64,000 nt of DNA, from assembly GCF_000987765.1 (NCBI RefSeq), contig NZ_LAHP01000010.1, positions 62,001 to 126,000 on the forward strand, written 5' to 3'. This document shows positions 53,301-62,908 of the stretch, one piece after another (positions within the stretch are counted from its first letter, which is position 1; every line of letters starts with the position of its first letter). This DNA is from Arsukibacterium sp. MJ3 (GTDB lineage Bacteria > Pseudomonadota > Gammaproteobacteria > Enterobacterales > Alteromonadaceae). Under the pieces are notes generated by a model. The model worked only from the letters and a program-made list of their open reading frames with translations, did not search any database and was not told the origin of the DNA. The position numbers and the translations under genes are program-made.

Positions 53301-54155
53301 TTAGCGAAGAATTAACAAGGAACATTTAGCTTTGCTTATCATGGCAGTGGTGGTACTGCCGACAATAAACTGGCGGATCCTGGAGTGACCATAGGCCCCC
53401 ATAACCATTAGGTCAATGTGATGCTCCTGCTGATACTGGTTTAATACCTCATCAGGTTCACCTGCAACAATAGCAACGTTAGGATTAAATCCAGCAATAC
53501 GCAGAATATCGGCTGCGGTTTCAACCTGCTGCTGCGCCGCCTCAACGTTGGCGCCAGCCATTACCAGATGTACCGGCAAACCTTTGCAAAGTGGGCTGGC
53601 GGCCAGCATCTCTAAGCCTTTAAACGCGGTTGCACTGCCATCATAAGCCAGCATTATCCGTTGCGGTTCTTGATAGCGTTGCTGCGTTAACAAAATGGGT
53701 TTATGTAAATTGCGAATAACCTGCTCAACATGTAAACCCATGTGGCCATGCGCATCGGCGCTACTAAAGCCGCGCTTTCCCATTACCAGTAAACGGGTTT
53801 CGTCTTCCAACTCAACTAATGTTTCAACCAGAGTACCGTGGCGTAACCGTTCATCTACCCCATTTACGCCAGCTTGCTCGGCCCGGCTTTTTGCCGCGTC
53901 AAGGATTAAGCGGCCGCGTTCCATCGCCAGCTTGCCGTGTTTCTCGTCCAATTCGGCTAACTGTTGCAATAGCACTTCTTGCGAACCCAGGCCTATGCTG
54001 CCACTTAAATCGGGAGTATGCGTATGCTGAGCCTTATCCAGCACATGAATCACCGCCATCGGCACCGCTAACCGTTTTGCTGCCCAAACAGCATAATCAC
54101 ATACGGCTTCGGCATAAGGTGAGGCATCGATAGCGGCCATTACTTTTATTGTCAT
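53301..54155 (-). CDS. Tandem universal stress protein
   Basis: A 284-residue protein made of two UspA domains (about 1-145 and 155-284), as in E. coli UspE. The second domain has the ATP-binding pattern MGAYGHSRIRQFIVGSTTTAMI (G-x2-G-x9-G-S/T); the first shows MGKRGFSSADAHGHMGLHVEQVIR. It lies 25 bases after the SulP gene, so the stress protein and the anion transporter are probably cotranscribed; such SulP-Usp pairs recur in bacteria. Confidence 0.92.
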   Translation of the reverse strand: MTIKVMAAIDASPYAEAVCDYAVWAAKRLAVPMAVIHVLDKAQHTHTPDLSGSIGLGSQEVLLQQLAELDEKHGKLAMERGRLILDAAKSRAEQAGVNGVDERLRHGTLVETLVELEDETRLLVMGKRGFSSADAHGHMGLHVEQVIRNLHKPILLTQQRYQEPQRIMLAYDGSATAFKGLEMLAASPLCKGLPVHLVMAGANVEAAQQQVETAADILRIAGFNPNVAIVAGEPDEVLNQYQQEHHIDLMVMGAYGHSRIRQFIVGSTTTAMISKAKCSLLILR

Positions 54156-54180
54156 TGTTATTCTCTTCTGTTGCCTTGGA

Positions 54181-55665
54181 TTAATGCCCCATCAGCTTTG
54201 CTACCGCATCGGGTTGATTATGTACTGCAAATTTGTCTACCAGGGTAGCACTTGCTTCGTTTAAACCAACTAATTCAACTGCAGTACCCTCGCGCCGGAA
54301 TTTCAGCACCACCTTGTCCAGCGAGCTAATGGCAGTAATATCCCAAAAATGTGCCCGGCTTAAATCAATTGTGACGTTTTCTACCGCTTCTTTAAAATCA
54401 AACGCCGCAATAAAACGCTCTGCAGAAGTGAAAAACACTTGCCCTACCACCTGATAATCACGCTGATGACCATCGGCGGCAAGCGTAGAGCCGATAAACA
54501 AAATTTGGCCAACTTTGTTGGCAAAAAACAAGGCACTTAACAACACCCCAACCAACACACCATAAGCCAGGTTATGCGTCGCCACTACCACAATAACCGT
54601 CATGATCATCACAATTGATGAGCTTTTTGGGTTTTTCCGTAAATCTTTTACCGACGACCAGCTAAAAGTACCAATAGATACCATGATCATAATCGCCACT
54701 AACGCCGCCATGGGGATCAGCCCTACCCATTTATCTAAAAATACCACCATAATGAGTAAAAGCACCCCGGCTAACAAGGTTGATAAACGGGTTCGCCCGC
54801 CCGACTTAACGTTAATAATAGACTGACCAATCATCGCACAGCCGGCCATACCACCAATTAAACCTGAACCAATATTAGCGACCCCTTGCCCCACACATTC
54901 GCGGTTTTTATTACTGCTGGTGTCCGTTAAATCATCCACTATGGTTGCAGTCATTAACGATTCCAGAATACCCACCACGGCCAGTGCTAATGAGTATGGA
55001 AAGATAATTTGCAGCGTTTCAAAATTTAACGGCACTTCCGGCCAGAGGAAAATAGGCAGGCTGTCGGGTAATTCGCCCATGTCGGCCACAGTACGAATAT
55101 CGATGTCAAAATACAGTGCCAGTGCCGTTAACACAATAATGCAGACCAGTGGCGAGGGCACGGCTTTAGTCAGATAAGGAAACAAGTATATAATAGCCAG
55201 GCCCAGCGCCGTCATGCCATACACCGTTACCGTGCCGTAACTGCCACTTAATTCCGGCAACTGAGCCATAAAAATCAGTATAGCCAGGGCATTAACAAAA
55301 CCAGTAACCACCGAACGCGAGACAAAACGCATTAAATCGCCTAATTTAAATAAACCAAGCACTATTTGAATAACACCGCAGAGCAAAGTAGCCGCTAACA
55401 GATATTCTAAGCCATGATTTTTAACCAGGGTAATCATCAGCAATGCCATGGCGCCGGTTGCAGCAGAAATCATGGCTGGGCGCGCGCCAACAAAAGCAAT
55501 AATGACGCAAATGGCAAAAGAAGCATATAAGCCGACTTTAGGATCAACTCCGGCGATAATTGAGAAAGCAATGGCTTCGGGTATCAAGGCAAGTGCAACT
55601 ACCATAGCCGATAGTATGTCGCCCTTAATATTCGAGAGCCAATGCTGCTTCAAAGATGTAATCAT
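54181..55665 (-). CDS. SulP-family anion transporter with STAS domain
   Basis: A 494-residue transporter with the SLC26/SulP membrane domain (about 1-370) and a C-terminal STAS domain (about 390-490; VTIDLSRAHFWDITAISSLDKVV). Membrane signatures include SAMVVALALIPEAIAFSIIAGVDP and GGMAGCAMIGQSIINVKSGGRTRLS. Bacterial members carry sulfate, bicarbonate or dicarboxylates. This short type is often a bicarbonate or broad-anion carrier, but the substrate cannot be read off. Confidence 0.92.
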   Translation of the reverse strand: MITSLKQHWLSNIKGDILSAMVVALALIPEAIAFSIIAGVDPKVGLYASFAICVIIAFVGARPAMISAATGAMALLMITLVKNHGLEYLLAATLLCGVIQIVLGLFKLGDLMRFVSRSVVTGFVNALAILIFMAQLPELSGSYGTVTVYGMTALGLAIIYLFPYLTKAVPSPLVCIIVLTALALYFDIDIRTVADMGELPDSLPIFLWPEVPLNFETLQIIFPYSLALAVVGILESLMTATIVDDLTDTSSNKNRECVGQGVANIGSGLIGGMAGCAMIGQSIINVKSGGRTRLSTLLAGVLLLIMVVFLDKWVGLIPMAALVAIMIMVSIGTFSWSSVKDLRKNPKSSSIVMIMTVIVVVATHNLAYGVLVGVLLSALFFANKVGQILFIGSTLAADGHQRDYQVVGQVFFTSAERFIAAFDFKEAVENVTIDLSRAHFWDITAISSLDKVVLKFRREGTAVELVGLNEASATLVDKFAVHNQPDAVAKLMGH

Positions 55666-55814
55666 GTAATGTCCAACAGGTTAATTTTAGATATTCAGCA
55701 CAGGCGTTGCCAGAATGCAAAAAGCAGGCCGGCATTATAGTAGTTTACACGCCATTTAACCAGTCTAACGGGCGGCCAGCGTGTTAGCATGGTGAACACT
55801 TAACAGGGGGTTTG

Positions 55815-56651
55815 ATGGATACGCAGGGAAAAAGCGCGTTAGTTGTTGAAGGTGGTGCCATGCGCGGTATTTTTGCTGCCGGCGTGCTGGATGGCTTTTT
55901 AGCGCAACAACATCAGCCCTTCAACTTTGCTATCGGCGTATCAGCCGGTTCCACTAACCTGATTGGTTACCTGGCAGGCGATCTTGGCCGCAGCCGGACT
56001 ATTTTGCTTGATCACGCCAGGCGGGCCGAGTTTATCAATTGGCGCCGCTATTTAAAGGGTGGCCATTTTTGTGATGTAAGTTGGCTATGGCATGCCTCTT
56101 TTGATGAAGTACCGTTAAATATGGCTCACTACCTTAGCCGCAATACCCCGCTTTTTGCGGTAACTACCAGTGTATCAAGCGGTAAAGCCTGTTATATCGA
56201 AGTAACCTCCGACAATTTACATCAGGTTTTCCCGGCGTCCTGCGCCATTCCGTTGGCTTATCGCGATTTCCCTGAAGTTAATCAACAAGCCATGACCGAC
56301 GGTGGTCTTGCCGACGCTATCCCGGTAATTAAAGCCTATCAGCAAGGCGCACGCCATATTACCGTTATTTTATCCAAACCTTTAGGCTATCGAAAAAAGC
56401 AAAGCCGCTTACCGGTGCTATTAAAACCGTTCTTTAAACACCATCCGGCGCTATATGCTGCGGTGTTAGCCCGGGCAGAGCATTACAATAACACCTTAGA
56501 TTTTATTGCAGCGCCGCCGGCCGATTGCACGCTGCAACTCATTGCACCACCGGCAGACTTTACTGTTGGCCGTTTTACCCTTGAACCCGCTATTTTGGAG
56601 CAAGGCTATCAGGCGGGTTTAATGGCAGCAATACGTCATTTAGGCCGCTAA
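55815..56651 (+). CDS. Patatin-like phospholipase (YjjU type)
   Basis: A 278-residue serine hydrolase with a Ser-Asp dyad: oxyanion loop VVEGGAMRGIF, nucleophile elbow IGVSAGSTN (GxSxG) and DGGLADAIPV (Asp). Patatin proteins cleave fatty acyl groups from phospholipids; the close relative YjjU is uncharacterised in detail. The ATG preceded by AGGGGG is the start, one codon after a TTG. It converges on the zinc-ribbon gene with 17 bases between stops. Confidence 0.92.
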   Translation: MDTQGKSALVVEGGAMRGIFAAGVLDGFLAQQHQPFNFAIGVSAGSTNLIGYLAGDLGRSRTILLDHARRAEFINWRRYLKGGHFCDVSWLWHASFDEVPLNMAHYLSRNTPLFAVTTSVSSGKACYIEVTSDNLHQVFPASCAIPLAYRDFPEVNQQAMTDGGLADAIPVIKAYQQGARHITVILSKPLGYRKKQSRLPVLLKPFFKHHPALYAAVLARAEHYNNTLDFIAAPPADCTLQLIAPPADFTVGRFTLEPAILEQGYQAGLMAAIRHLGR

Positions 56652-56668
56652 ATAAGTTTAATAACACA

Positions 56669-57169
56669 CTACACCGGCAAACCTTCTCGATAAAACTGTA
56701 GCCCAGCGCAGGCACTGCATGGCAACAATTCAGCTGGATGGGTGTAGTCAATATGCTGGTAACAATTGCTACAGCGATAACGCCCCATGCCGACCATTTC
56801 ACCCTGATAGTAAACGCCCTGATGTTTAAAGTCCTGAATTAACTCCTGCCACTCCAACTGGGTCTTATCAGTAATGCCGCTTAGCTCCTGCCATAACGCT
56901 TCTGGCCATAGCGAGGGCGCGGTTTGCTCTGGTGTAATGTTGTCGCTTGCTGCTTTGTCCTGTTCGGCTTGCTGCTCTTGCCATTGGCGCTTTAACGTTT
57001 CAATAAATAGGCGGGTTTCATAAGCACTTAACTCCTGCCCGGCTTTAATATATTGCTTAAGAGTATCTACAAACTTAACCAACTGGTTGTCGTAATTATC
57101 GGGGTTTTGCTGCAAATTCTGATTAAATTCAGCTAACCATTGTTGATATTTTTTGTAAAAATCACTCAT
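56669..57169 (-). CDS. Zinc-ribbon protein, DUF1451 (YbeL-like)
   Basis: A 166-residue protein with a long helical N-terminal part and a C-terminal zinc ribbon formed by YRCSNCYQHI and LPCSACAG, joined by ADPEL-like residues HPAELL. E. coli YbeL belongs to this family and lies divergent from leuS, exactly as here, supporting orthology. Function unknown. Confidence 0.9.
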   Translation of the reverse strand: MSDFYKKYQQWLAEFNQNLQQNPDNYDNQLVKFVDTLKQYIKAGQELSAYETRLFIETLKRQWQEQQAEQDKAASDNITPEQTAPSLWPEALWQELSGITDKTQLEWQELIQDFKHQGVYYQGEMVGMGRYRCSNCYQHIDYTHPAELLPCSACAGLQFYREGLPV

Positions 57170-57301
57170 ATGCTCTCCTTGTTATTATTTCCAGTATAGA
57201 CAACGTGCTTGCTTATTGTTGTCAAATCCGTGCTGCGGTATGCTATAGCTACTTTTTCCGGCCTTGCCGGCCCTGCCAGAACTTTATCGTGGATGATGTA
57301 A

Positions 57302-59887
57302 ATGCAACAACAATATGACCCGCAGCAGATTGAAACCGCTTTGCAACAACAATGGGAAGCAGACAACGCCTTTAAGGTGACTGAAGATCCCAGCAAAGAA
57401 AAGTTTTATTGTCTGTCAATGTTCCCTTATCCGAGCGGGCGCTTGCATATGGGTCATGTCCGTAACTATACCATTGGTGACGTGGTCAGCCGTTTTCAAC
57501 GGATGCAGGGAAAAAATGTCATGCAGCCAATGGGTTGGGATGCCTTTGGTTTACCAGCAGAGAATGCGGCTATTAACCATAAAACCGCACCAGCTAAGTG
57601 GACATACGACAATATTGATTACATGAAAAACCAGCTAAAGCGGCTTGGTTTTGGTTATGACTGGAGCAGGGAAGTGGCAACCTGTAAGCCAGAGTATTAT
57701 CGCTGGGAGCAGTGGTTTTTTACCAAGCTATACGAAAAAGGTCTGGTATACAAAAAAATGGCCACGGTTAACTGGGATCCGGTAGACCAGTGCGTGTTGG
57801 CTAACGAGCAGGTTATTGATGGCCGCGGCTGGCGCTCAGGCGCATTGGTAGAACAACGCGAACTGGCACAGTGGTTTATTAAAATTACTGCCTATGCCGA
57901 GGAGTTGCTTACCGATTTAGACCAGCTGACAGAATGGCCTGAACAAGTTCGTACCATGCAAAAAAATTGGATTGGTCGATCTGAAGGAACTAATATCCGC
58001 TTTAATATTGCCGGACAAGACAGTGAAGTAGAAGTTTACACCACTCGGCCTGACACCCTGTACGGCGTCACCTACTTAGCCGTAGCAGCACAACACCCGC
58101 TGGCGCGCCAAGCTGCTGAGGATAACCCGGCATTGGCTGCATTTATTGAAGACTGCAAAGGCGGCAAGCTGGCAGAAGCTGAATTAGCCACTATGGAGAA
58201 AAAAGGCTGCGCTACCGGTATATTTGCGGTACATCCATTAACCGGCGAAAAAGTACCGGTGTGGGTCGCTAATTTTGTGCTGATGGATTACGGCTCAGGC
58301 GCGGTAATGGCCGTGCCAGGGCATGACCAGCGCGATTTCGAGTTTGCCAGCAAGTACGGTCTTACCATTAAACAAGTAGTCGCCCCAAGCGATGGCAATG
58401 CCGCCGATGTTAGTCTGGCCGCCTATACTGAAAAAGGCACATTAATAAACTCGGCAGAATTTACCGGCTTGGCATTTGCTGACGCTTTTACCGCCATTGC
58501 TGCCAAACTCGCCAGCTTAGGTAAAGGCGAAGTAAAAGTGAATTACCGGCTGCGTGACTGGGGCGTATCGCGCCAGCGTTACTGGGGCACACCTATCCCG
58601 ATGCTTAATTTAGCTGATGGCTCGGTAGTGCCAGTACCTGAAGCGCAATTACCGGTAATATTACCGGAAAATGTCGTGATGGACGGCGTGACCTCACCGC
58701 TAAAAGCTGATTCTGCCTGGGCAAAAACCCACTATAACGGTGCCACTGCCTTTCATGAAACCGATACCTTCGATACCTTTATGGAATCGAGCTGGTACTA
58801 TGCCCGTTACTGCAGCCCCGATCATGATAAAGCCATGCTAGATCCGGAAAAAGCAAACTACTGGTTGCCGGTAGATCAATATATTGGCGGTATTGAACAC
58901 GCTATTTTACATCTGTTATATGCCCGATTTTTTCATAAACTATTGCGGGATGTTGGTTTGGTGCAGTGCGACGAGCCGTTTAAACGCTTATTGTGTCAGG
59001 GCATGGTACTGGCTGAAACCTTCTACCGTGACACCGACAACGGTGGCAAACAATGGCTTTCGCCACAAGATGTTACAGTAGAGCGCGATGACAAAGGCCG
59101 TATTACTCAGGCTACTTTGCAAAGCGATGGCCTACCGGTGCTGTCAGCCGGCATGAGTAAAATGTCAAAATCGAAAAACAATGGTATCGACCCACAGCAG
59201 GTGATTAACCAATACGGCGCCGATACCGTGCGCTTATTTATGATGTTTACTGCGCCACCAGAACAAACGCTGGAGTGGTCAGACTCTGCAGTCGAAGGCG
59301 CACATCGCTTTATTAAGCGGGTTTACACGCTGGTGCACGACGTTAGCACTGCTGGTGCACCAGAACCGCTAGATCTGGCCGCGTTAAATAATGAGCAGAA
59401 AACATTGCGCCGCGAGCTGCATAAAACCATCGCTAAAGTCAGTGATGATATTGGCAGACGCTACACGTTTAATACCGCCATCGCTGCCATTATGGAGCTT
59501 AGTAATAAATTACAACGCGCCAGCCTGGTCAATGAGCAAGACAAGGCGGTAATGCACGAGGCAGTATTAGCCTTATTGCAATTGCTCAATCCCATTACGC
59601 CTCATGTAGCGCAGTATTTATGGGCTCAAATGCATCAGCCACATGGCATTGAACAAACACCTTGGCCACAGGCTGATGCGCAGGCGATGATAGAAGATGA
59701 AAAGCTGGTGGTGGTGCAAATTAATGGCAAATTAAGAGCCAAAGTTACCGTCAGTGCGGCGGCAAGCGAACAACAGGTACTTGCCAGCGCCAAGCAAGAT
59801 GACAATGTGCAGCGTTTTCTTGACGGTGTTACCGTACGCAAAGTGATTTACGTGCCCGGTAAATTGTTAAATCTGGTGGTAAGCTAA
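57302..59887 (+). CDS. leuS: Leucyl-tRNA synthetase
   Basis: An 861-residue class I aminoacyl-tRNA synthetase that charges tRNA-Leu. The HIGH-type motif is [19 protein letters not shown], the CP1 editing domain has [16 protein letters not shown] and [10 protein letters not shown], and the KMSKS loop is [14 protein letters not shown]. Length equals that of E. coli LeuRS (860). It opens the conserved leuS-lptE-holA-nadD-rsfS-rlmH-mrdA series, with lptE starting one base after its stop. Confidence 0.99.
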   Translation: MQQQYDPQQIETALQQQWEADNAFKVTEDPSKEKFYCLSMFPYPSGRLHMGHVRNYTIGDVVSRFQRMQGKNVMQPMGWDAFGLPAENAAINHKTAPAKWTYDNIDYMKNQLKRLGFGYDWSREVATCKPEYYRWEQWFFTKLYEKGLVYKKMATVNWDPVDQCVLANEQVIDGRGWRSGALVEQRELAQWFIKITAYAEELLTDLDQLTEWPEQVRTMQKNWIGRSEGTNIRFNIAGQDSEVEVYTTRPDTLYGVTYLAVAAQHPLARQAAEDNPALAAFIEDCKGGKLAEAELATMEKKGCATGIFAVHPLTGEKVPVWVANFVLMDYGSGAVMAVPGHDQRDFEFASKYGLTIKQVVAPSDGNAADVSLAAYTEKGTLINSAEFTGLAFADAFTAIAAKLASLGKGEVKVNYRLRDWGVSRQRYWGTPIPMLNLADGSVVPVPEAQLPVILPENVVMDGVTSPLKADSAWAKTHYNGATAFHETDTFDTFMESSWYYARYCSPDHDKAMLDPEKANYWLPVDQYIGGIEHAILHLLYARFFHKLLRDVGLVQCDEPFKRLLCQGMVLAETFYRDTDNGGKQWLSPQDVTVERDDKGRITQATLQSDGLPVLSAGMSKMSKSKNNGIDPQQVINQYGADTVRLFMMFTAPPEQTLEWSDSAVEGAHRFIKRVYTLVHDVSTAGAPEPLDLAALNNEQKTLRRELHKTIAKVSDDIGRRYTFNTAIAAIMELSNKLQRASLVNEQDKAVMHEAVLALLQLLNPITPHVAQYLWAQMHQPHGIEQTPWPQADAQAMIEDEKLVVVQINGKLRAKVTVSAAASEQQVLASAKQDDNVQRFLDGVTVRKVIYVPGKLLNLVVS

Positions 59888-59888
59888 G

Positions 59889-60362
59889 ATGCTGAAAATA
59901 GCGATAACGGTATTATTGGTATTAACTATAAGCAGTTGTGGTTTTCACCTGCGCGGTAATTTACCCCTAAGCCAGTTTCCCGCTATTTACGTACAAAGCG
60001 AGGCACATTCTGAGCTTGCTCAGCTGGTCAGTGAGCGTTTAAGCCAGAACAGTGTGCAGCTACTTAACAGCATGCGCGCAGAAGCACCAACTATTCAACT
60101 GGTTAGCGACACTCTGGAACGGCGTACCTTGTCGCTATTCCCCAGTGGCCAGGTGGCCGAGTATGAATTAATTTATAAAGTTGGCTACTACCTGATTATG
60201 CCTGGCACTGAACCGGCATTTAATCAGTTTGAGCTGTACCGTGATTATCAAGACGATCCCAATCAGGCTTTGGCTAAGGCACGCGAGCTGGATTTATTGC
60301 TCAGCGAGCTACGCCAGCAAGCCGCTAACCGGATTATCCGCCAGCTAGCCCGGCTGCGTTAA
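59889..60362 (+). CDS. lptE: LPS-assembly lipoprotein LptE
   Basis: A 157-residue outer-membrane lipoprotein that plugs LptD and helps place lipopolysaccharide on the cell surface. The signal peptide ends in the lipobox ISSC-GFHLRG, and GFHLRG is a family hallmark. The stop overlaps the holA start (TAATG). Confidence 0.95.
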   Translation: MLKIAITVLLVLTISSCGFHLRGNLPLSQFPAIYVQSEAHSELAQLVSERLSQNSVQLLNSMRAEAPTIQLVSDTLERRTLSLFPSGQVAEYELIYKVGYYLIMPGTEPAFNQFELYRDYQDDPNQALAKARELDLLLSELRQQAANRIIRQLARLR

Positions 60363-61402
60363 TGCAAAAGCTCTATGCTAACCAATTAGCAGCACAAATG
60401 CAGCAAGGCTTGGCACCTTGTTATTTAATTTTTGGCGAAGAACCGCTGCAAAAAATTGAAGCCATTGATGCCCTACGTCAGGTAGCGAAACACCAGGGTT
60501 ATCATGAACGGCTCAGTTTTACCTTAGATGGCCAGTTTGACTGGGACCAGCTGCACAATGAGCTAAGCGCTATGTCATTATTTGCCGATAAAAGGCTAAT
60601 AGAACTGGAACTTAGCCAGAAACTGCCGCCAACTGCCAGCGACCAGTTAAAGCAATTAGCTAAAACACTGTCGCCCGATATTGTGCTGGTGTTACATGGC
60701 CAGCGTAGTTTTGGTGAGGTGAGTAAACTAGCCTGGTTTAAACAATTGCAAACTACTGCAGTGCAAGTAGCCATTTACCCGCTGGATGACAAGCAGGCGC
60801 AACAATGGCTGCAACAGCGGGCTCGTCAGCTACATTTGCAATTAACCAGCGATGCCTTAAGCCTGCTGCAACATTACAGCGCTGGTAACTTACTGGCCGC
60901 CCGGCAAGAACTGGAAAAACTGGCGCTAACACACCCAGAGCAATCAATAAATGCCGATATACTGGCCAGTTTTTTGGCCGACCATTCTAGTTTCACGGTG
61001 TTCCAGCTGGGCGATGCCATTTTAGCCGGCGATAGCCAGCAAGCACTGCATCGTTTACAACGGCTATTACAGCAAGATTTAGAACCGGCTATTATTATCT
61101 GGCAGCTGCAAAAAGATGTGCAGCAATTACAACAACTCCAGCGCAGTCAGCAGCAAGGAGTAGCTATAAGCCAAGCCTTTAAACAACTGGCGATCTGGCC
61201 GAAACGCCAGCCCTTATACCAAAAAGCGCTGCAACGGCTCTCCATTGCTTACCTGGATTATTTACTACAAGAATTAGCCGCGTTTGATCGGTTGTATAAG
61301 GCTGGTCAATTAATCAATATAACAACGGCTTTGTGCCATCTGATCTGTTTATTTATTAAACCGGTACCCCGCATTTTTAGCCTGCAGCAACAACATGACT
61401 AG
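60362..61402 (+). CDS. holA: DNA polymerase III subunit delta
   Basis: A 346-residue clamp-loader subunit that opens the beta clamp. It begins MQKLYANQLAAQMQQGLAPCYLIFGEEPLQ, the usual start of the family, and has the three-domain AAA+-like layout without a functional P-loop. A Gln/Leu-rich lid region lies at 240-290. Its end overlaps nadD by eight bases. Confidence 0.95.
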   Translation: MQKLYANQLAAQMQQGLAPCYLIFGEEPLQKIEAIDALRQVAKHQGYHERLSFTLDGQFDWDQLHNELSAMSLFADKRLIELELSQKLPPTASDQLKQLAKTLSPDIVLVLHGQRSFGEVSKLAWFKQLQTTAVQVAIYPLDDKQAQQWLQQRARQLHLQLTSDALSLLQHYSAGNLLAARQELEKLALTHPEQSINADILASFLADHSSFTVFQLGDAILAGDSQQALHRLQRLLQQDLEPAIIIWQLQKDVQQLQQLQRSQQQGVAISQAFKQLAIWPKRQPLYQKALQRLSIAYLDYLLQELAAFDRLYKAGQLINITTALCHLICLFIKPVPRIFSLQQQHD

Positions 61403-62045
61403 CAGTCTCCCAACAAAGCGGCTTATTGGTATCTTTGGCGGTACTTTTGACCCGGTACATCAGGGCCATTTAGCCTGTGCCCGGTATGTACTAACGCATT
61501 GTGATCTTGATGCGTTACAGCTGATGCCTTGTCACCTGCCACCACACCGCGCCAGCCCGGGTGTCAGTGCAATACAACGGGTAGAAATGCTTAAACTGGC
61601 TATTACCGGCGAGCCTAAAATGCAGCTACAAACACTAGAGTTGCAACGACATACCCCCTCTTACACTGCCGATAGCCTCGCGCTGTTAAAACACGCCATG
61701 CCTGATACCACGCTGGCGTTTGTTATCGGCATGGATTCCCTTGCCTATTTCAAACAGTGGCATCAATGGCAACACATTTTAACACTGAGTCATCTTATCG
61801 TCTGCCGGCGCCCGGGCTACAGCAGCGAAAAAGGTGATACCCCGACGCTGCTGGCTAAATATGGTGCAGATATATCAGCACTGCGAACGGCCGATAACGG
61901 CAAAATTATTATGCTGAACAACCCTGAATTCAGCGCCAGTGCTACCGCTATACGACATGCCTTGGCGCAAAAAAAACAAAATATTACAGAGCTTAGTCCG
62001 GCAGTACTGAACTATATTCAGCAACAACAACTCTATCAAAGCTAA
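61395..62045 (+). CDS. nadD: Nicotinate-nucleotide adenylyltransferase
   Basis: A 216-residue enzyme that makes nicotinic acid adenine dinucleotide from the mononucleotide and ATP in NAD synthesis. The nucleotidyl-transfer motif is GGTFDPVHQGHLACA (HxGH), followed by MPCHLPPHR, VIGMDSLAYFKQWHQW and NPEFSASATAIR (the ISSTxIR position). Overlap with holA couples their translation. Confidence 0.96.
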   Translation: MTSSLPTKRLIGIFGGTFDPVHQGHLACARYVLTHCDLDALQLMPCHLPPHRASPGVSAIQRVEMLKLAITGEPKMQLQTLELQRHTPSYTADSLALLKHAMPDTTLAFVIGMDSLAYFKQWHQWQHILTLSHLIVCRRPGYSSEKGDTPTLLAKYGADISALRTADNGKIIMLNNPEFSASATAIRHALAQKKQNITELSPAVLNYIQQQQLYQS

Positions 62046-62108
62046 GCGCTATGACACTGCGAAAACTGTGGTAAAATAGCCCCTTTTAGTCAATATAGAG
62101 GAAAATAG

Positions 62109-62429
62109 GTGCAAACGAACGAACTGGTCGCCTTTGTCACAGACAAAATTGATGATATGAAAGGTCGCGATATCGTAACCTTAGATGTGCGCGATAAATC
62201 AAGCGTCACCGAATTTATGGTGGTCTGCTCTGGCACCTCTACTCGTCATGCCAAATCAGTAGCAGCTTATCTGGCCACTGAATGCAAAAAAATCGGTGTG
62301 CAACCACTGGGGATAGAGGGCGAAAATACTGGCGAGTGGGTACTACTGGATTTAGACTCGGTAGTAGTTCACGTTATGCTGGAAGAAACTCGTGGTTATT
62401 TTCAGCTAGAAAAACTCTGGAGTGCCTGA
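62109..62429 (+). CDS. rsfS: Ribosomal silencing factor RsfS
   Basis: A 106-residue protein that binds L14 and blocks subunit joining in stationary phase. Motifs are VTLDVRDKSSVTEFMVVCSG, STRHAKSVA, GEWVLLDLDSVVVHVM and GYFQLEKLW. The start is GTG with GAGGAAAA upstream. It is six bases from rlmH. Confidence 0.96.
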   Translation: MQTNELVAFVTDKIDDMKGRDIVTLDVRDKSSVTEFMVVCSGTSTRHAKSVAAYLATECKKIGVQPLGIEGENTGEWVLLDLDSVVVHVMLEETRGYFQLEKLWSA

Positions 62430-62435
62430 GCCGGT

Positions 62436-62906
62436 ATGAAGCTTAGCCTTATCGCCGTTGGCACTAAAATGCCCGACTGGGTACAAGCAGGATTTACCGA
62501 GTATGCCAGACGCTTTAGTCGCGACATGCCACTGGAGCTGCTCGAAATACCCGCTGGCAAGCGTGGTAAAAATGCTGATATTAAACGCATTCTCGAGCTT
62601 GAAGGCGAAAAAATGCTGGCGGCAGTAACAAAAGGCAGTCGCATTGTAACCTTAGAAGTTAACGGCGATAACTGGAGCAGTCCGCAACTCGCTCAGCGTT
62701 TAGAACAATGGCAACAGGATGGCCGTGATATTGCGTTGCTGATCGGTGGGCCAGAAGGGCTAGCGCCAGCCTGTATTGCTGCCAGTGAAACAAAGTGGTC
62801 ACTGTCAGCACTCACCCTACCTCATCCCATGGTGCGCGTAGTGTTGGCTGAAGCTTTGTACCGGGCTTGGAGCATTAGCACTAATCATCCTTATCATCGC
62901 GAGTAA
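62436..62906 (+). CDS. rlmH: 23S rRNA (pseudouridine1915-N3)-methyltransferase
   Basis: A 156-residue SPOUT methyltransferase acting on pseudouridine 1915 of 23S rRNA in the assembled ribosome. The trefoil-knot region reads [45 protein letters not shown] and the end NHPYHRE matches the family exactly. Confidence 0.97.
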   Translation: MKLSLIAVGTKMPDWVQAGFTEYARRFSRDMPLELLEIPAGKRGKNADIKRILELEGEKMLAAVTKGSRIVTLEVNGDNWSSPQLAQRLEQWQQDGRDIALLIGGPEGLAPACIAASETKWSLSALTLPHPMVRVVLAEALYRAWSISTNHPYHRE

Positions 62907-62908
62907 AC

